A stretch of DNA of 64,000 bases from Pipra filicauda (GCF_003945595.2 NW_024104292.1:1798001-1862000); one strand, 5' to 3'. Shown: positions 35,839 to 49,499, numbered from the stretch's first letter. Numbers and translations are program-made. The notes: generated by a model not told the origin, from the sequence alone.

Positions 35839-38290
35839 TGCTAATAAAAGCACAGCTCTTGTGTTTGAAGTCTTCTACCTAAACATTTCAACCAGAGTTG
35901 TTCATTTTGTGACTCTCTGTGGCACTGAGAGGGTGTTATCTCTGTTTTGCGCACATACATGTAAGTGAGGAACAACTCACTCCCTGATCTTGTGATCTCA
36001 AAGCTATGGTTACAGACAGTCCAGGTTTCTGTTAGTTAGACTCCTCTTCTAATAACTAGGCAATTTTCAGACCTAAAGGAATTATCAGCCTGATCACTTA
36101 ACCAAATCATAGTAATTTTCTGGATCAGTCAGATTTTTGAGCTGATTTTCAGATAATCTTTAGTTCTTAACTGTAACATACTGAATCTAAACACTCAGAA
36201 GCGTTTTATGATTCAGTAAGTGAAAAGGTTTTTTTTAGTTTTGTCTTTATTTGTTTTAAATAAAATCAACAGTTTTGATGTCATTTGCAAAGGATTGTGC
36301 CTGGAACTCATTGAAAAATTGCAGTTGGGAAAATCTTTGCAGAAAATCAAGTTTTGACAAAGCAGATATTTTTATGAGTGTTATCTGCTTTCTACAAAAA
36401 TCATGCATGTGTTGTGGTAAGAACACTGAACTTGAAATTAAATCCTGAAACACTGTGGATCTAACTGCTTTTTCAGTGCAGACATCTCCTGTGTGTGCCA
36501 CGCTCCTGCACTAGGCTGCATTCTCTGATACCCAAGAGAATAATTTTCCTCTTACTGAGACAATCTTTCTTCCCTTTAAAGAAATATAACAGTAGTCAGA
36601 AGTGAGAGAGAGAGTTTTTTGAGCAGTTGAGCTGCTAAAGAAGTATGGGCAGTTGAGAGAGGTAGACAAACCCATGCAAAGAACATCCAGGGTTTGATTT
36701 CCAGAGGCCTGCTGGACATCCACATGCAACATAGAGTCAGTGGAGCGAGACCAGCTCTCTCCAGTGCTTCTGTTTTCCCACTGTGTTTTAAGTGGCACCT
36801 GGTAGCTCTTCATATTTCTCCCTAGTCTGGCAGGCTGATTTGGTGGACTTACACTACATCCCAGTCTCTTAAACTGCCAAATGTAATTGTGCTTAATTGC
36901 TGAATGATGTGATAAGATGTATGGTGCCTCTGTGGCAGCGTGAATGTGACAAGTGGACTGGAAAGGAGTGTTGTAGACTCCTTGGAGGCTAAGGGAGATT
37001 TTTGAGAGTGTTTACATTTATTGGGATGACCTGTTCATATAAACGTACTGTTGCCTTTTCCAAGGTAATTCTTGTTTGCACTGGAGTAAATGTTTGAGAA
37101 CAAACAAAAAGAAATCTCATCATGATTTATAAAATTAATAGTGAGATAAACTCACTCTAACCCTTGTAAACAATCTTAACTACTTTCATCAATGAAACAA
37201 GGTCTGCCATTTCTAGCCTATGTTCAGGTTTCAGTCAGTGGTGACCAGTGTCTTGCTGTCTGTGGAACCATGTGCCTGTCCTCTTACAGTTTTGAGCACA
37301 TCTCTGGGGACACAGCCAGCCAAAACAGGAACATTTCAAGCAACATGTAAGAAAGCTTTCAGCCACAGCATAGGCAATGAGTGAGGCCAAGGGCTGCTCT
37401 GGCAAGCTGTTGTGTGACTGAGCTACAGTGATGGGAAGCTCCAGCAGAAGGCAATCCAAACAATAGGGCAGCTTGATCATTCACTGGTGTTCATGTTGGA
37501 TGGAGAATTTGCAGCAGGCTCTTTGGAAACCTGGAGATGCATAGAAGACATCATTAAGGAAAAAAAATTGAGAGGAGTAGAAAAGATAAATATTATAAAC
37601 TTATTATTAACTTGTGTCAAACCTGAGAGCAAGAGGAGAACATCAGGGAACACACTTAAGCTACTGACAGACAGTGAATTCCTTGCTTAGGGTGTAGTTA
37701 TGTGGGGAATGTACTCACAGGCAGCAGCGGAGACTACGCAGATGAGTAACAGGGGGAAAGCACTGGAGGGTGGCATGAGAGGGACAGCTGAGATTTTGAT
37801 TCATCCTGGTGTTTAAGCACCTATCTGACCATGACTGTTTGAAGACAAGGAGACTATTTATGTATTTGAATACAGTACTCAACTGAAGGTTTAACCCAAA
37901 GCCAATCAAGAAAAATGGTGGTGGTATACTACATATATTGCATACATGATTTGCTATAAATTACATATAAATTTTCTGTTTCTCATTTTAATATGAACTT
38001 TCCTTTATCCCATAATTGTTTATGTCTCCTCCAAACCACATATCTGGTTTGTAGTAAATTTAGGGTTTCTCTTTTTTGGGCACCTCTCCCTCTTTAGCAA
38101 GGCTCTGTGTTCATATGACTTTGGACTGAACGATGCATCTGTTACTCTAATGCTTCATTTCAATTCATTACTTCCCTTGTTATTTTCTGCATTATGCAGC
38201 TCCAGTTTTTTGTCATCCCTTATATAATTTTCCACACACCTAGAAAAGAGAACTTCAGCTTTTTTCTCTCTCCCATTTAAATATGACATG
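35839..38290. other. Unique AT-rich sequence, nothing recognised
   Basis: No gene or repeat can be supported here. Confidence 0.5.
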
Positions 38291-38310
38291 ATAAATAAAT
38301 AAATAAATAC
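38291..38310 (+). repeat. AAAT tetranucleotide repeat
   Basis: A short perfect run of AAAT units (ATAAATAAATAAATAAAT). Confidence 0.85.
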
Positions 38311-39068
38311 AGAAATACATAAATTAAAGTGCTTGGGAATCAAACTTGGCCCCTGAAATGTTTTCCCACTTAAACTTTTTTCCAGTGTGAGTAGAAAAGG
38401 TCCACTTGTAGCTCCTTTTAGTGTGTTTATTACTTTGTGCAGCCAGATTTTGATAGAGCCAGAACCAGCAAGTTCTCCTGCAATATTCATTAGACATTAA
38501 CTTCACAAGGAGAACCTTTCTGAGTAAGTACTTGAAGCTGAAAGGCTTCAATAGCTATTGCAACCCTTTTGTTTATTTTTAACTGGGGCATTGACATAGT
38601 TAAGAAGTTTCAGCATTTAGCTGGATTGGGAAACATATTCTCTTGTTTACTTTGGAGGAGTAATAGGTTTCTTTGCTAGTGGTAAGGACATAGTTGCTAT
38701 GTCTCTGCTGCATTTGCAGAGATTAGGAGATTTTCTGGTTTGATTTTCAGAATCGTAGTCACAATATCCATCCCAATGAGAATCAACTGCTGCAAATGAA
38801 GACCCAGTAAACAATCGTCATTAACTTGACAAGCAGTTAATGTTTATTCCCTTTGCAAAAGGAAGTTGTAGTATATGCACATACACATTTTGTAAATGTT
38901 TCTTTGATTTGGCGTTTTGTTTTTTTCCTGTATGAACAGCCTTATCTTGTTCAATCAATGCTGTTTGCAAGGTTATTATACCTTGCTGCCGAAGGAGGTT
39001 AAAGATAAAAGGTACTACATTTATTTTCATGGTAGAAATTCGCAGGTTTGCATGGGTTGTTTGGGTTT

Positions 39069-39069
<1 letters not shown>
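38311..39069. other. Unique AT-rich sequence, nothing recognised
   Basis: No supported gene or repeat is visible in this stretch before the poly(T) run. Confidence 0.45.

Positions 39070-39102
<33 letters not shown>
39070..39102 (+). repeat. Poly(T) run of 33
   Basis: An uninterrupted run of 33 T residues, by far the longest homopolymer in the window. It could be the poly(A) tail of an old minus-strand retrocopy whose body would lie to the right, but the sequence at 39103-39300 shows no recognisable gene or repeat. Length is also prone to sequencing error. Confidence 0.93.
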
Positions 39103-39105
<3 letters not shown>

Positions 39106-42100
39106 CCCAGGAACAGGAAAAAGAGAAGCCATATTAGAAATAACACAACGATTCCATTTTTGGCTCAGAGTCAAAATGCATATTTTACTTATAACACAAT
39201 TGAAGAAGAAATTATTAACTATCAGACATGCAATAAATGAAACAATTTCATATGGTGTTTGGTATTCAGTGTTCTTCTTCGCAAGTGATCAGTAACCTCC
39301 ACATGCTAACAGAGGTATTTAAACTGCATATGTAGCCTCTTTTTCCACCACCGAAATGCATCTTCTTAAATATTTGACAGTGGTGTTTAATACCATCAGA
39401 GAAGGATATTTTAAATACAAAATGCAATTGGTTAAGTAGGAGTATTCCAACATTAAGACGGAAGCTACATTCCTGCATGAAGTATTCAGAATCTTTATTT
39501 ACAAATGCCAGAGGTATCATTTTATTTCATATAAGAAGAATGGATGTATCATATCTTGCTTTCTCCTCTACTGGTGATCTCGAGTTTACCTTAGAAATGC
39601 AAAGAAAACCAAATCACACAAAGCTTTGCAGGTGATGAAAGAAAGGCACAAAACTTGTCTTGCTTTACATCCCATCTATCTCACAGCATCATTTACACCT
39701 GTGTAAGACAAGTGCCTAACCTGGCTGTTCTGATTTAAAGCCTTTTTGTACTGAGCCACTTTGTTGTGACACAGGCAAGGCAAAAGGAAGACAATTTTTC
39801 ATCCCCCAAATCACCAAGATCTCTGGAGAAAACAATTTGAATAATCCAACTCTCTGGCCTCCAAGATCAGGTGCAAGAGCACCATTCCTTCCTTCTAGAT
39901 GCCTAAAAATCCATGCAGTCTTATCTGAAGGATCAGGCAAGTGGCAATTTCACCTGATGTAACCTGGTAGCTAATATAAATAAATAAGAAAGAACAAACT
40001 CTTCTCCCAGTTTGAAAGTCCACTTCAAAGTTCCAGATAAGATCTGGGAATATGTAGCATATGTGCAAATCAGAGACTTAATGTGATTTCCCAGTCCTCT
40101 TTGCAGATATATAAGTGCAAAGAAGTAAAGGAGAAATTTAAGCTGCTGAAAAATTCAAGGAGTCCCTGAGAATTCAGACATTTCCCTTTAGTGGGAAAGG
40201 AAAAAAGCCGTAAGACTCTCAGAGCTGTGGTGAGAAATAATGGCTGGGTCCTTGTCTGCGCATACATGAAAGGTGCCACACAGAAGGTCAGTGGAGGAAA
40301 CCTGGAGCTGAGAGAAGGTGTTACTTTCTATTTGTCGCAGGTCATGAGAAGACATATGGGAAAGAGGAGGTATTTTCTGTGGATTGATTAAAACTTGTTT
40401 TTGCAGAGGTAAAGAGATTTTCTTCTCTCTTTTGTCTGTCCCCCCAGTATCTGTGGCTGTAATTCATAGAGGTGTGGGTGACTTAGAAATACAGTGTCAC
40501 AGCTGATCTCTGTCTCAAGAGCAGCTCAAACATGTCTGTCAGATCAGGGAAGCTGCTGTGCTGTGTATGCATATGTGCAGTGTGAAATCCAAATTTAAAT
40601 CAAGTTCACTTCATCCCATCTGTGTCTTTAACTTATTTGGATGCTCTTCAAAACCTACAAAAATGAAAGTCTTGAACAAAGTTTGAAGTAGTAGAAGGGT
40701 TGGCTCTTTTTCAATCTTCAGAGCACCCCTTACCATGAAAATTGTCCCCAGAATTCCAGCCCTGTGGGTCACCATGGTCCCCAGGTCAGGGGACAATATG
40801 ACCAACTTCTCCAGCTACTTAGGCTGGCTTTTGCAGCTAGCTAATGCCTATGCAGAGGAGGAGGATGGTCACACCATGCTGCTTGAAAGCTGCTACATCT
40901 ACTGCCAGTATGCCTAGGAATCTGAGGGATCTCTCTGAGTCACACTTCCACCCCCAAAACATGTGCAGGATTCTACTTGTGAAAAATGCAGAGCACCAAT
41001 ATTTACACACAGGTCTTTTAATTTCAACAACAGGGAGCCATTTTTTGTCTTCTGCGTAGAAGGTTGCAAACAGGAATGTTATCCAAAGGTGTACCAAAAC
41101 ATCCAGAGTGTATGTGGGTCTCCAAATTGTGTGATCTTTCTTGTGGAGAGATTCACCCAAGTCAAGCAATTTATCTGGATAACTATAGAGTTAATGGGGT
41201 GCCAAACAGTGTCCCATCTGCAAGGCCTCTTTTGCAGATGGACACCTCCTCTGGCAGGCTTTTTCTCCCCAGTTTCCCAAGCAGGAGCTAGTGGCCATCA
41301 TCCTGTTTGGAGATCCTGTGTTCTGTACAGGGTGCAAGGAGTCACAGAGAGGGAAAGAGGCCCCAGGGCTGTATTCCTGCTCTGTGGGGAAAAATACAGG
41401 GAGGAATAAGGAGGATCGTGGCAGTTCCTCAGCCCAGCTTTGGCAGGACTTCAAGTGTATGCGCTGCGTGGCTGTAGCTGCGGCTGCATGTGCATGCAAG
41501 GATTCACTATTTGGCAGGCATGATTTAGCTCCCTTCCTCTGAAAATCTGACTCCAATTTTAAATAAAAAAAAGGAATTTTTTTTTTCCTTTGGGTATTGC
41601 ATTTTATATAATGTTGCTACTAATGCCAGATGACAACATTCCCCCCTGCCACTGTGGAATGAAATGAAGGAGAAAATGTGGAGACAAAAGAAAAGACTGT
41701 TTTGATCTGGAAGCATTTGTTAATGATTCCCCCTTTGGTTTTGGACTGGGATCATTTTCTTCATTCTCTGCTTTGCATGTATCTAGGTACAGAGAGACCA
41801 TATCAGGCAATCTGAGCGCCTGGGATGCCATAATTTGACAAGACAACATTGCAAAGATACCATTAGCATTCATGATTATGAAGGAGACAGTGGAAAAGAA
41901 ATTGGCTTACTCTCATCATATGAATATATCTATCTTACAACTTTTTGGAAGGCAGATACAAGGCAATCACTTGTGAGGCTGGATTTTTAAGTTTCACCAC
42001 CACCCTGCCCTATTTTTATCTGTCGCCTGGGACATTTTGTCCCTGGAAAAATCAAAAGAATTGTAAGATGAAAAAAAAATTCTCCACCACTTTTGAAATG

Positions 42101-43390
42101 GCCTTGTATCTTAGCATCAGTGGGGATGTTGCATCACTGATAAATTCAGCATTTAACATATGCACGGTTGCTTGCCCTAGGGAGGTGGGAGAGAGAACAA
42201 GTTATTTCATCTGATATCGAGTGATGATTTATGGCCTGCTATCTTTTTTCTGACATTTATCTAGAGTTTTCAGTGTTCATAACCTTACAAAATGCCTATT
42301 GGGTTTCTCTTACCCTTCTGTGGGGACAGCAGAATTTTAAACAAGAGCACAATTAAATGGAAAGCTGAATTGTAGCCAGCAGGATGTTCACAATAATCCA
42401 GTACACTGGGCCACTGTGCAGTATTGATCTCTTGATGTTTCAGTGGGATATGACTTAAAGCCAAGCTTTATAAAGTTGCAGGTTTTCCATCGAAACCTCC
42501 CTTCCATTATAACGGTGAGTTGTGCCAGGCTCTAAGTTGATATAATTAGTTCTGATGCAAAACAGAAATTTGTGATTAAAAAAACCTGTCTTGATTATTA
42601 CTTGTGTTTGTTAATGACTAAGCTCTGATGTTTGTGACAATTTCCACTTGTACATCGCCACTTAAAAAAAAAAAAAGTAAATCAAAATCAAATTTAAAAG
42701 CAATTACTGGCTGCAGAGAGAAAAGGAGTGAGCAATTAATCCATGCAAAGATATGTAAGAGTAGATGGTTTCACAAACAACTTACTTTCTACATCAAAAT
42801 GGCGAAACTGCCAAGAAATAAATTGGCTGATGCAAAACGAGATAACTTGTCTATATAGAGGCACTAAACTCACCTACACACATATTAGAACTTCCACATT
42901 TTCTATATTCATTCCAAAAGTGTTTGGCACATCCAATAAAGGAAGAAAAATCCTGCACATCATTCCATGTAAATCACACCTAGGGCACAAATTCTTTGTT
43001 TTTTCAATATAAAAACAAAACAAAAGGTAGGGCATAATCTTTTATTTTTCAGCCTTTGGGGTACAGTTTGGTAGATCAGTGTGCATAAAAAGAGAGCCCG
43101 TTGTCTCTACAGAGATGCAGCATATAAATTGAGTTTTGCCATGTATTTTGTGGGAGAGGAAAAGTAAGGTAGGGAAAAATTCCTCAGGTCAGATTTAGAC
43201 CTCTCCAATGGAGATGTCTGTGTGAAAAATAGTCAGTCTGGATTCCCTACCTATTAAAAGAAGATGAGCAAGAACCTCCAGGGTATTCATCTCTTTCTCA
43301 AGTGGATGGCTGAAATAGATGAGATGAAACATGCCCTAACAGAGGCAATTTCTCCCCTACTTCCACAGGGCTCTTGAACTGTAACCACAG
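39103..43390. other. Unique sequence, no supported gene
   Basis: AT-rich sequence with a somewhat higher-GC part at about 40730-41550. A 148-codon plus frame at 40963-41409 is Cys-rich at its start (CEKCRAPIFTH) but has no recognisable zinc-binding domain, and other frames overlap it. Homopolymer A/T runs occur at about 41567-41587 and 42664-42677. Confidence 0.45.
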
Positions 43391-43520
43391 ATCCATCCAT
43401 CCATCCGTCCGTCCATCCATCCATCCATCCATCCATCCATCCGTCCGTCCATCCATCCATCCATCCATCCATCCATCCATCCATCCATCCATCCATCCAT
43501 CCATCTGTCCATCTATGTAT
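43391..43520 (+). repeat. CCAT tetranucleotide array with higher-order structure
   Basis: About 30 tandem CCAT units are interrupted by CCGTCCGT at 43405-43412 and again at 43441-43448. The interval is exactly 36 bases (CCGTCCGT plus seven CCAT units), so a 36-bp block was duplicated inside the microsatellite. The right edge decays into CTGT and CTAT variants. Open frames on both strands through the array (His/Pro/Ser on plus, Trp/Met/Asp/Gly on minus) are artefacts. Confidence 0.95.
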
Positions 43521-45407
43521 CCAGTACATCCTTCAGCACAACTTTTTAATTTCAACATAGGGGAAGTGACTGTTAAGTCAGATTTCAGAACTGTTCCTGG
43601 ATGTGTAGTCAGGAGACCAAATGGCTACAGCAGGGACCTGCCAGGTCTATCTCAGTTGCAGAAATCAGAACAGCAGAGGACTATTTGCTTGTGGAAGGAA
43701 GTTTTGTGTTCAAATGAAGCAACTATCTTCTATCTTGTTTCTGGTAGGTGCAGATCCAGTGAATCATGATGGAGACAGAATTTAATTTAGCTACCTTTTG
43801 GAAAAAAATATACATTTTCCCTGAATTAGTTTTAAAATAAATAAATAAATAAATGATAAAACAAAAATTTATGACAGTACATGACCTTGTTCCTTGTTGC
43901 TGTTGGAACAGAAAATCATTTATGTTCTCTGCATGCTCAGAGTCCATTCAAGACTTCAAATTGACATTGTCACCTAAGACTTAGGAATTAGGAGGATATC
44001 CATCTAAATGTGTCAAACAGCAGGAGGGAGATAGGATCCTAAGTCTTTTTCTTTAAATGGTAGCTAAATCAAAAAACAGAGATTTCAAAAAACAGGCCAT
44101 AACCACACCACGGTCTCTTGCAATTTCATCTGAGTTTAAAAATAAGAAAAAAAGTAGTTTCAATGACAAACTTAGAAACAGGGTTAGTGAACTTTATTAT
44201 ATGGGATCTAATCAGTCAAATAGCCAAGCTTATGTTACCATGATTAATCACCTCACTTGTTGCTGGGTTCTCCTACCTCTTTCTAGTGCTGATACAGTTC
44301 AGCAGCCCCTGATGTTTAGCCACAACTCCCAAGATTCCCTTAGAATCTTCAAAGGTCCAGCTGTTTTGGCCAAGAAAAGCAACATGGACACTGCCAGGTT
44401 TTATTAAGGAAAAAATCATGAGCCTGTAAACTTGGATGTATTATGGTATGAAGAATCCACAGATTAGAAGCCTTTTGTAGACATCAAACTTGGCTGTGTA
44501 CACCTCTGGCAACCTCCATTTCTCCTGCTGAGGTTTGTGAATGGTCTTATCTCTCAGAGCGTCCTCTACAGGATAAAGTTACCTTAGCCTTGTGGTACCA
44601 AATGCTCTGGAAGGGAGGTACCATATATAAGCTCCAGTAGTACCATTTAAACTCAATATACACTGAGACTGATCCCATCGCATGCCTGTAGTTAAAGGCA
44701 GGTGTTTCTTATCCTGTGAATGCACAGTAAATATATGAAAAGATTGCATGTATCAAAATGGACCATCTTGACCAAATTCTTACACATTCCTTTAAGAAGA
44801 GGCCCATCACATAATCAAAACTGTTGTCTTCTGTCTCAAGACAGGAATGGGTCAGGTCCTGTGAGGGGATGTGCAAGCAGTTCTTGTGCACATGGTCCAG
44901 TGTCCACAAGCACTGCCATGTGCCTGAATGAATGGATGTACATGCTCCATATGCTGGTTCTTAGCAACATATGCCAACAGACACTGGAGGAATGAATGAA
45001 TCTACAATCACGTAGTTGAAGAGGCTCTGAAGAGCCCTCCGGAGACAGAATGATGAGGACCAGGCTGAAGCCTACCTAAATAATTAATCTGGCTTGCAGC
45101 TCAATCCCAGGTACATAGGAGAAGCTCTTTAGAAAGAAAGCAGCTGGCTTGGGCTCTGGGCAGATGGTTTGGCCCTCAGGCAGCTCTGTGGTGGTACTAT
45201 TGGAGGCTGCAACACTGCTTGAGAGAGAAAATTCAAAATGTTGAAGTCCTGGAATTAAGTAGAGGGGATTTCTGAAATTACTTTGGCAACCGAGTCAGTT
45301 ATTGATTGATACTTCAGGTACCCAAGGAAAGACTTGCATTAATAGTTGGGAGCAAGACATAAATCCAAGGACTAGCTACCCTTAAGATCTGAAAATATGT
45401 CACATCA
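43521..45407. other. Unique AT-rich sequence, nothing recognised
   Basis: No gene is supported. A short AAAT repeat lies at about 43834-43855. Confidence 0.5.
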
Positions 45408-45600
45408 TTTCTTTCTTTTCTTTTCTTTTCTTTTCTTTTCTTTTCTTTTCTTTTCTTTTCTTTTCTTTTCTTTTCTTTTCTTTTCTTTTCTTTTCTTTTC
45501 TTTTCTTTTTTTCTTTTCTTTTCTTTTCTTTTCTTTTCTTTTCTTTTCTTTTCTTTTCTTTTCTTTTCTTTTCTTTTCTTTTCTTTTCTTTTTTTCTCTT
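45408..45600 (+). repeat. TTTTC pentanucleotide microsatellite, about 190 bp
   Basis: Nearly perfect tandem TTTTC runs over about 190 bases, with a single phase change (TTTTTTTC) near 45507-45513 and a final one near 45590. It is a pure polypyrimidine strand. Perfection over this length implies recent expansion. Both-strand open frames here (Ser-Phe-Leu and Lys-Arg-Glu repeats) are spurious. Confidence 0.96.
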
Positions 45601-45754
45601 TTCCCTATTTTAACTTGGAACAATTGATGATCATATCAGAAATCCTGTTAGAGGCTTGACTTTACTCATGTTCCTGAGACCTGACAAATTGCTTTACACA
45701 GACTATGGAAACTGCAATATCTCACTCCCCAAACAGGCTGCAAAATGTCCTGAG

Positions 45755-45850
45755 TTAAAGCCGGAACTGACCAGTTCATCATCTAACCTGACCTCTGCTG
45801 TACTCATCCCAAGCTAATACACTTTATCCAGTTTCTATCCCACAGTTCCA
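45755..45850 (-). mobile_element. Possible ancient CR1 fragment
   Basis: CAGTTCATCATCTAACCTGA followed by CCTCTGCTGTA resembles the reverse complement of the old CR1 3' end ('ATCATCTAGTCTGACCTCCT'). It is short and diverged, so the call is tentative. Confidence 0.4.
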
Positions 45851-48800
45851 GTAACTTGGCTTAGAATAACGCGGTTATTTTTGGTCTGGAGGTGAATGAC
45901 TGCTGAGTGAAGCTGTGTATGACCAAGATTTTATGTTTTCTGAGTAACTATACAATGCTCATACATTTTACTTTATTCCAAAATGGAATGAAAGCAATAT
46001 GCTTGTTAAAATAATATCCACAAAACTCCCTTTTTAAAGAAAAAAACCAAACAATAATCCCAAGCTTCAAGCAAAACATTTAATATAAAGAAAACAGAAA
46101 GAATTTGTTTTGGTAACAAAATGTAAAACATTCCATTTCTTTTAACTTTCTTCACTTGCATAATATATAATACTAAAGTTAAATATGGAAGCAAAATGTC
46201 ATTGGAGGTTGTAATGTTATGTTCCATTTTTAAAGTGAAGTTGCACTGAAATCAAGATGAAATATTTAGATGTAGACAAAGATAACATTGAAGTCTTTTA
46301 AATCTAAGTGCCTAAGATAATTAGCTGGCCTCCTGCTGAATGTCTTGTAGTTTTTGGGGAAGAGAAGATGGGTCAGAAGTCAGGAAAAACTGTTTTTCTA
46401 TGCAATATAGGTGAAGCTGCAGTGGAAATTACATAGATAAGTTGGCCCAAACCTGGGTGCTCTGATTACTCTCCTTAATGGTATTTTTGGATAGTAAGCC
46501 AATCACTGGGAAATTCCTCATCAGTCCGTCTGCTAGGCTCTCACATGAATAGTTCTCAGAAGTACAGGAGCCCGTAGTCATTTGGCATAAATATTATGTA
46601 GGTAGCAAATCTCCACAGTTTTATTGTGTGGTGCCTTCTCTTTCTCAATTAATGTGTTGTCCCTGCAGGTCAAAAGGATGGATCACTTAGTGGTTAACAA
46701 GGATCCAAATACATCCAACACACAGCTGTTGGGTCTGTGACTTAGTCCTTGTTCCCTTTCTCAGCCTTGTTGACTCAGTCAAAATGGTGAAACTGCCCTA
46801 TTGCAGGGAATCTCAAGGGTTAGGGTCTATATCCAAGACAAGTGCTAGTGACAAACTCTCACATCTTCCTTGGTAAACTGCAGATTATTGATAAGTATCA
46901 TACAAGGAGACTGCATTGCCCAAACAGCAGTAATTAAAATGCACCCTGTTATGTAGCATTGGAGGACTGCAAGTGTACATCCAAGAAGGATGTACTTTTC
47001 TAAGAATGTAAGAATGTACCTAGAAAAATGAGGCCATGTCTTAGTATTTAGCTTTTACGAGGTATATCTCAACAATATTAGCAACCAGACAAGAAGTGTC
47101 ATCATGAGTCAGAGTTTTCTTTGGAACTCATCTTTCCTGAGGGTTGTACTAAGTTATTCTTTAGAGGGGTACATCTCACACCAGGAAATCACTCTAAAAG
47201 GTCACTCCGGAAGTTCTGGGGCTTTGTTTCTTATTAGAATATTGGAATTAATATAAATCGGACACTTTATTTCCCAAGAATCTGCATTTAATATTCCAGA
47301 TGCCTCTTAATTCAGTTCTGACTACAAAGGAAGTCAGTCAGATGCCTGATGTGGCATCTGAAACCAACAAATGCTATCGGAGAATTCCTGTTTCATATGA
47401 ACGGTTCTGCTGCTCTGCTGCTGCTCTTTGGTTTAGAGTCTTATCCAGAGCTGTGCTGTAGACTGCAAATCAGAAACGTAGCACCATGAACACTGATCTG
47501 ACCAATCTGGGTAAAGGAATCATGACCTGGTGTCATGGTGTCCTCGATGTATGTTTTTGATCCCTTATTAGACCAGCACAAAATGTTTCCCTCTGTGTGG
47601 TGATGCAGCTCTGTGACCAGTGTAATGATGGATGAGATCAGACCTGCTCTCCTTCCAGTCCCAGCTGCTCTCCTGGCCATGGGAAAACCCAGGCACCAAA
47701 TAGCATTTTGAGAATGGTGTTCAAGGGGAGGGTGAAGCGCCATTTAAGAAGTGCCTGCCCCTCTGCAGGGGCTATATGAAGAGTATAGACTATGTGGTTA
47801 AAAGTTAAATTTGTGAATGGGCTGGTTAGAAGGGGGCTTGAATCCCAAGTACATGCCTGACAACAGTTTTTGCTGGTGCTCTTTACTTACACTCCAATCC
47901 TCTAAATATGTTGGTCCAGGAACCACCAAAACTGGATTAATGACACTGTGCTATTTCTGATGCAATTTGCTTTTTCAATTGAGTTGTATTCAAAGAAACC
48001 TTATTCCTCTTGTTTTGATAAAGTATCATGTTGCTGGACACATCTATACAGATCATTTTCAGCTTGTTAATATGACACAAGGAGTTCCTGTCTGAAGTAA
48101 GTGTAAATTGAATTGTTTTAAATGAAGGAAATCTGTTCCGCTACGTGAGCTCAGCACAGAACATATCCACTTCTGACTTTCCATTTATGGTACTGGGTGG
48201 CTTTTTTTAAAACTTGTCATATATAGGTCACAGAATAATTTATGAGAATAAGAATATAATTTTCCCATGTAGAAATGTAAAGCACTATCACAGGGTTTTA
48301 CCACCTTAGTAATACTCATTCAAGAGCTCACATTTCTGAATTTTAGTAAGAGGGCCCTGCCCACTGAGTGAAACAAGGCCTCATGTGGTGCATGGTGATA
48401 TATGAACCATTTATTGATCTTCCCTAATGGGATGAATCTTGCCTATCAGAATTAGTGAAAAGCAATTCAAATTTTAACTCAGTGTCTCATCTGTGCACCT
48501 AATTTTAATTTCTTTATTGCCAGCAGTTTGGAGTCTGACTTGGTTTGATATTAACAACAAGTGTTTGTATGGTAGTCTTCCTAATTAAAACGAAATGTCA
48601 ACTTTATGTTGGTGTGTGAATTCATTTTCTAATTTAAAGTTCTGTTCTACAGGAAATGCTTTAATTTAAATAAATCTCTTGGGGGAAATTTATTTATTTT
48701 TGTGACTTCCAAGTAAATTATTGTATTTGAAATAAATAAACCATGCAATGAAACTGTATTGCCTCAAATGTATGAAATGGAAGTTAGACTGTTGTAGAGC

Positions 48801-49105
48801 TGCCTACAAGGGGTGTTTCTAGTCCTGACCAAAGGTCGTCTCTCCAGATGGCCTGCTGCAGACTCCATAGCTCCCCCGGCTGCCAGGCTGGGGATTTTAG
48901 GACTTCCTTGCTTTGCTGCCGAGAAGCTGCAGAGATTAGATAGGGAACCCATAGATTTCTCTTTTCAGACAATTTTTAAATATTGGAAATATTTTTTTCT
49001 GGATTAGGAGAGGATTTCAGCATCTCTGCAGGCCCCCATGAAATATGGTGACCTTTCAACGCAAAGATGTAATAAGCACATACTTGACTACCTTCTGAAT
49101 CAGGA
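45851..49105. other. Unique AT-rich sequence, nothing recognised
   Basis: No gene or named repeat is supported over about 3.2 kb. Confidence 0.5.
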
Positions 49106-49499
49106 CTTCACAGGGAGAGGCTGAGAGAGCTGGGACTGATCAACAAGGAGAAGGTACAGAGGAATTTTGTCTGTCTATAAGTATTTGATGGAGGAGATTA
49201 AATGGCAGAGTTGGACTTTTCTCTTTAGTGCCCAGTGAGAGGACAAGAGGCAATGGGCACCAACTGAAATAAATGAAATTCTGTTTAAAATGTGAGAAAA
49301 AAAATTTTCACTGTGAGAGTGGTCAAACACTGGCACGAGTTGCCCAGAGAGGTTTTTTCCACCATTTGAGATATTAAAAAAACCAGATGGACACAGACCT
49401 GAGCAGCCTGCTTTCACTGACTCTGCTTTGAGCAGAGAAATGGATTAGATGATCTCCAGAGGTGCCTTCCCACTTCCACCGTTCTGTGATTTTGTGAAA
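49106..49499 (+). mobile_element. CR1 LINE, about 390 bp 3' fragment
   Basis: The plus-strand order is GAGAGGCTGAGAGAGCTGGG, GGACAAGAGGCAATGGGCAC, a TGTGAGAGTGGTCAAACACT block, TTGCCCAGAGAGG, TAGATGATCTCCAGAGGTGC, and the tail CCGTTCTGTGATTTTGTGAA. This is a distinct avian CR1 3' group from the other copies here. It is 5'-truncated with several substitutions and is inactive. Confidence 0.93.

Noticed and set aside
40963..41409. 148-codon Cys-rich plus ORF
   Set aside because: Cys spacing fits no zinc-finger or toxin-like fold I know, several overlapping frames are open, and no splice or promoter evidence is present.
43391..43520. CRISPR array
   Set aside because: The repeats are 4-bp tandem units without unique spacers, in a vertebrate genome.
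43287..43769. Repeat-protein ORFs (His-Pro-Ser and Trp-Met-Asp-Gly) on both strands
   Set aside because: They are direct translations of the CCAT microsatellite.
45397..45627. Phe/Leu/Ser-repeat and Lys/Arg/Glu-repeat ORFs
   Set aside because: They are translations of the TTTTC microsatellite. No gene signals flank them.
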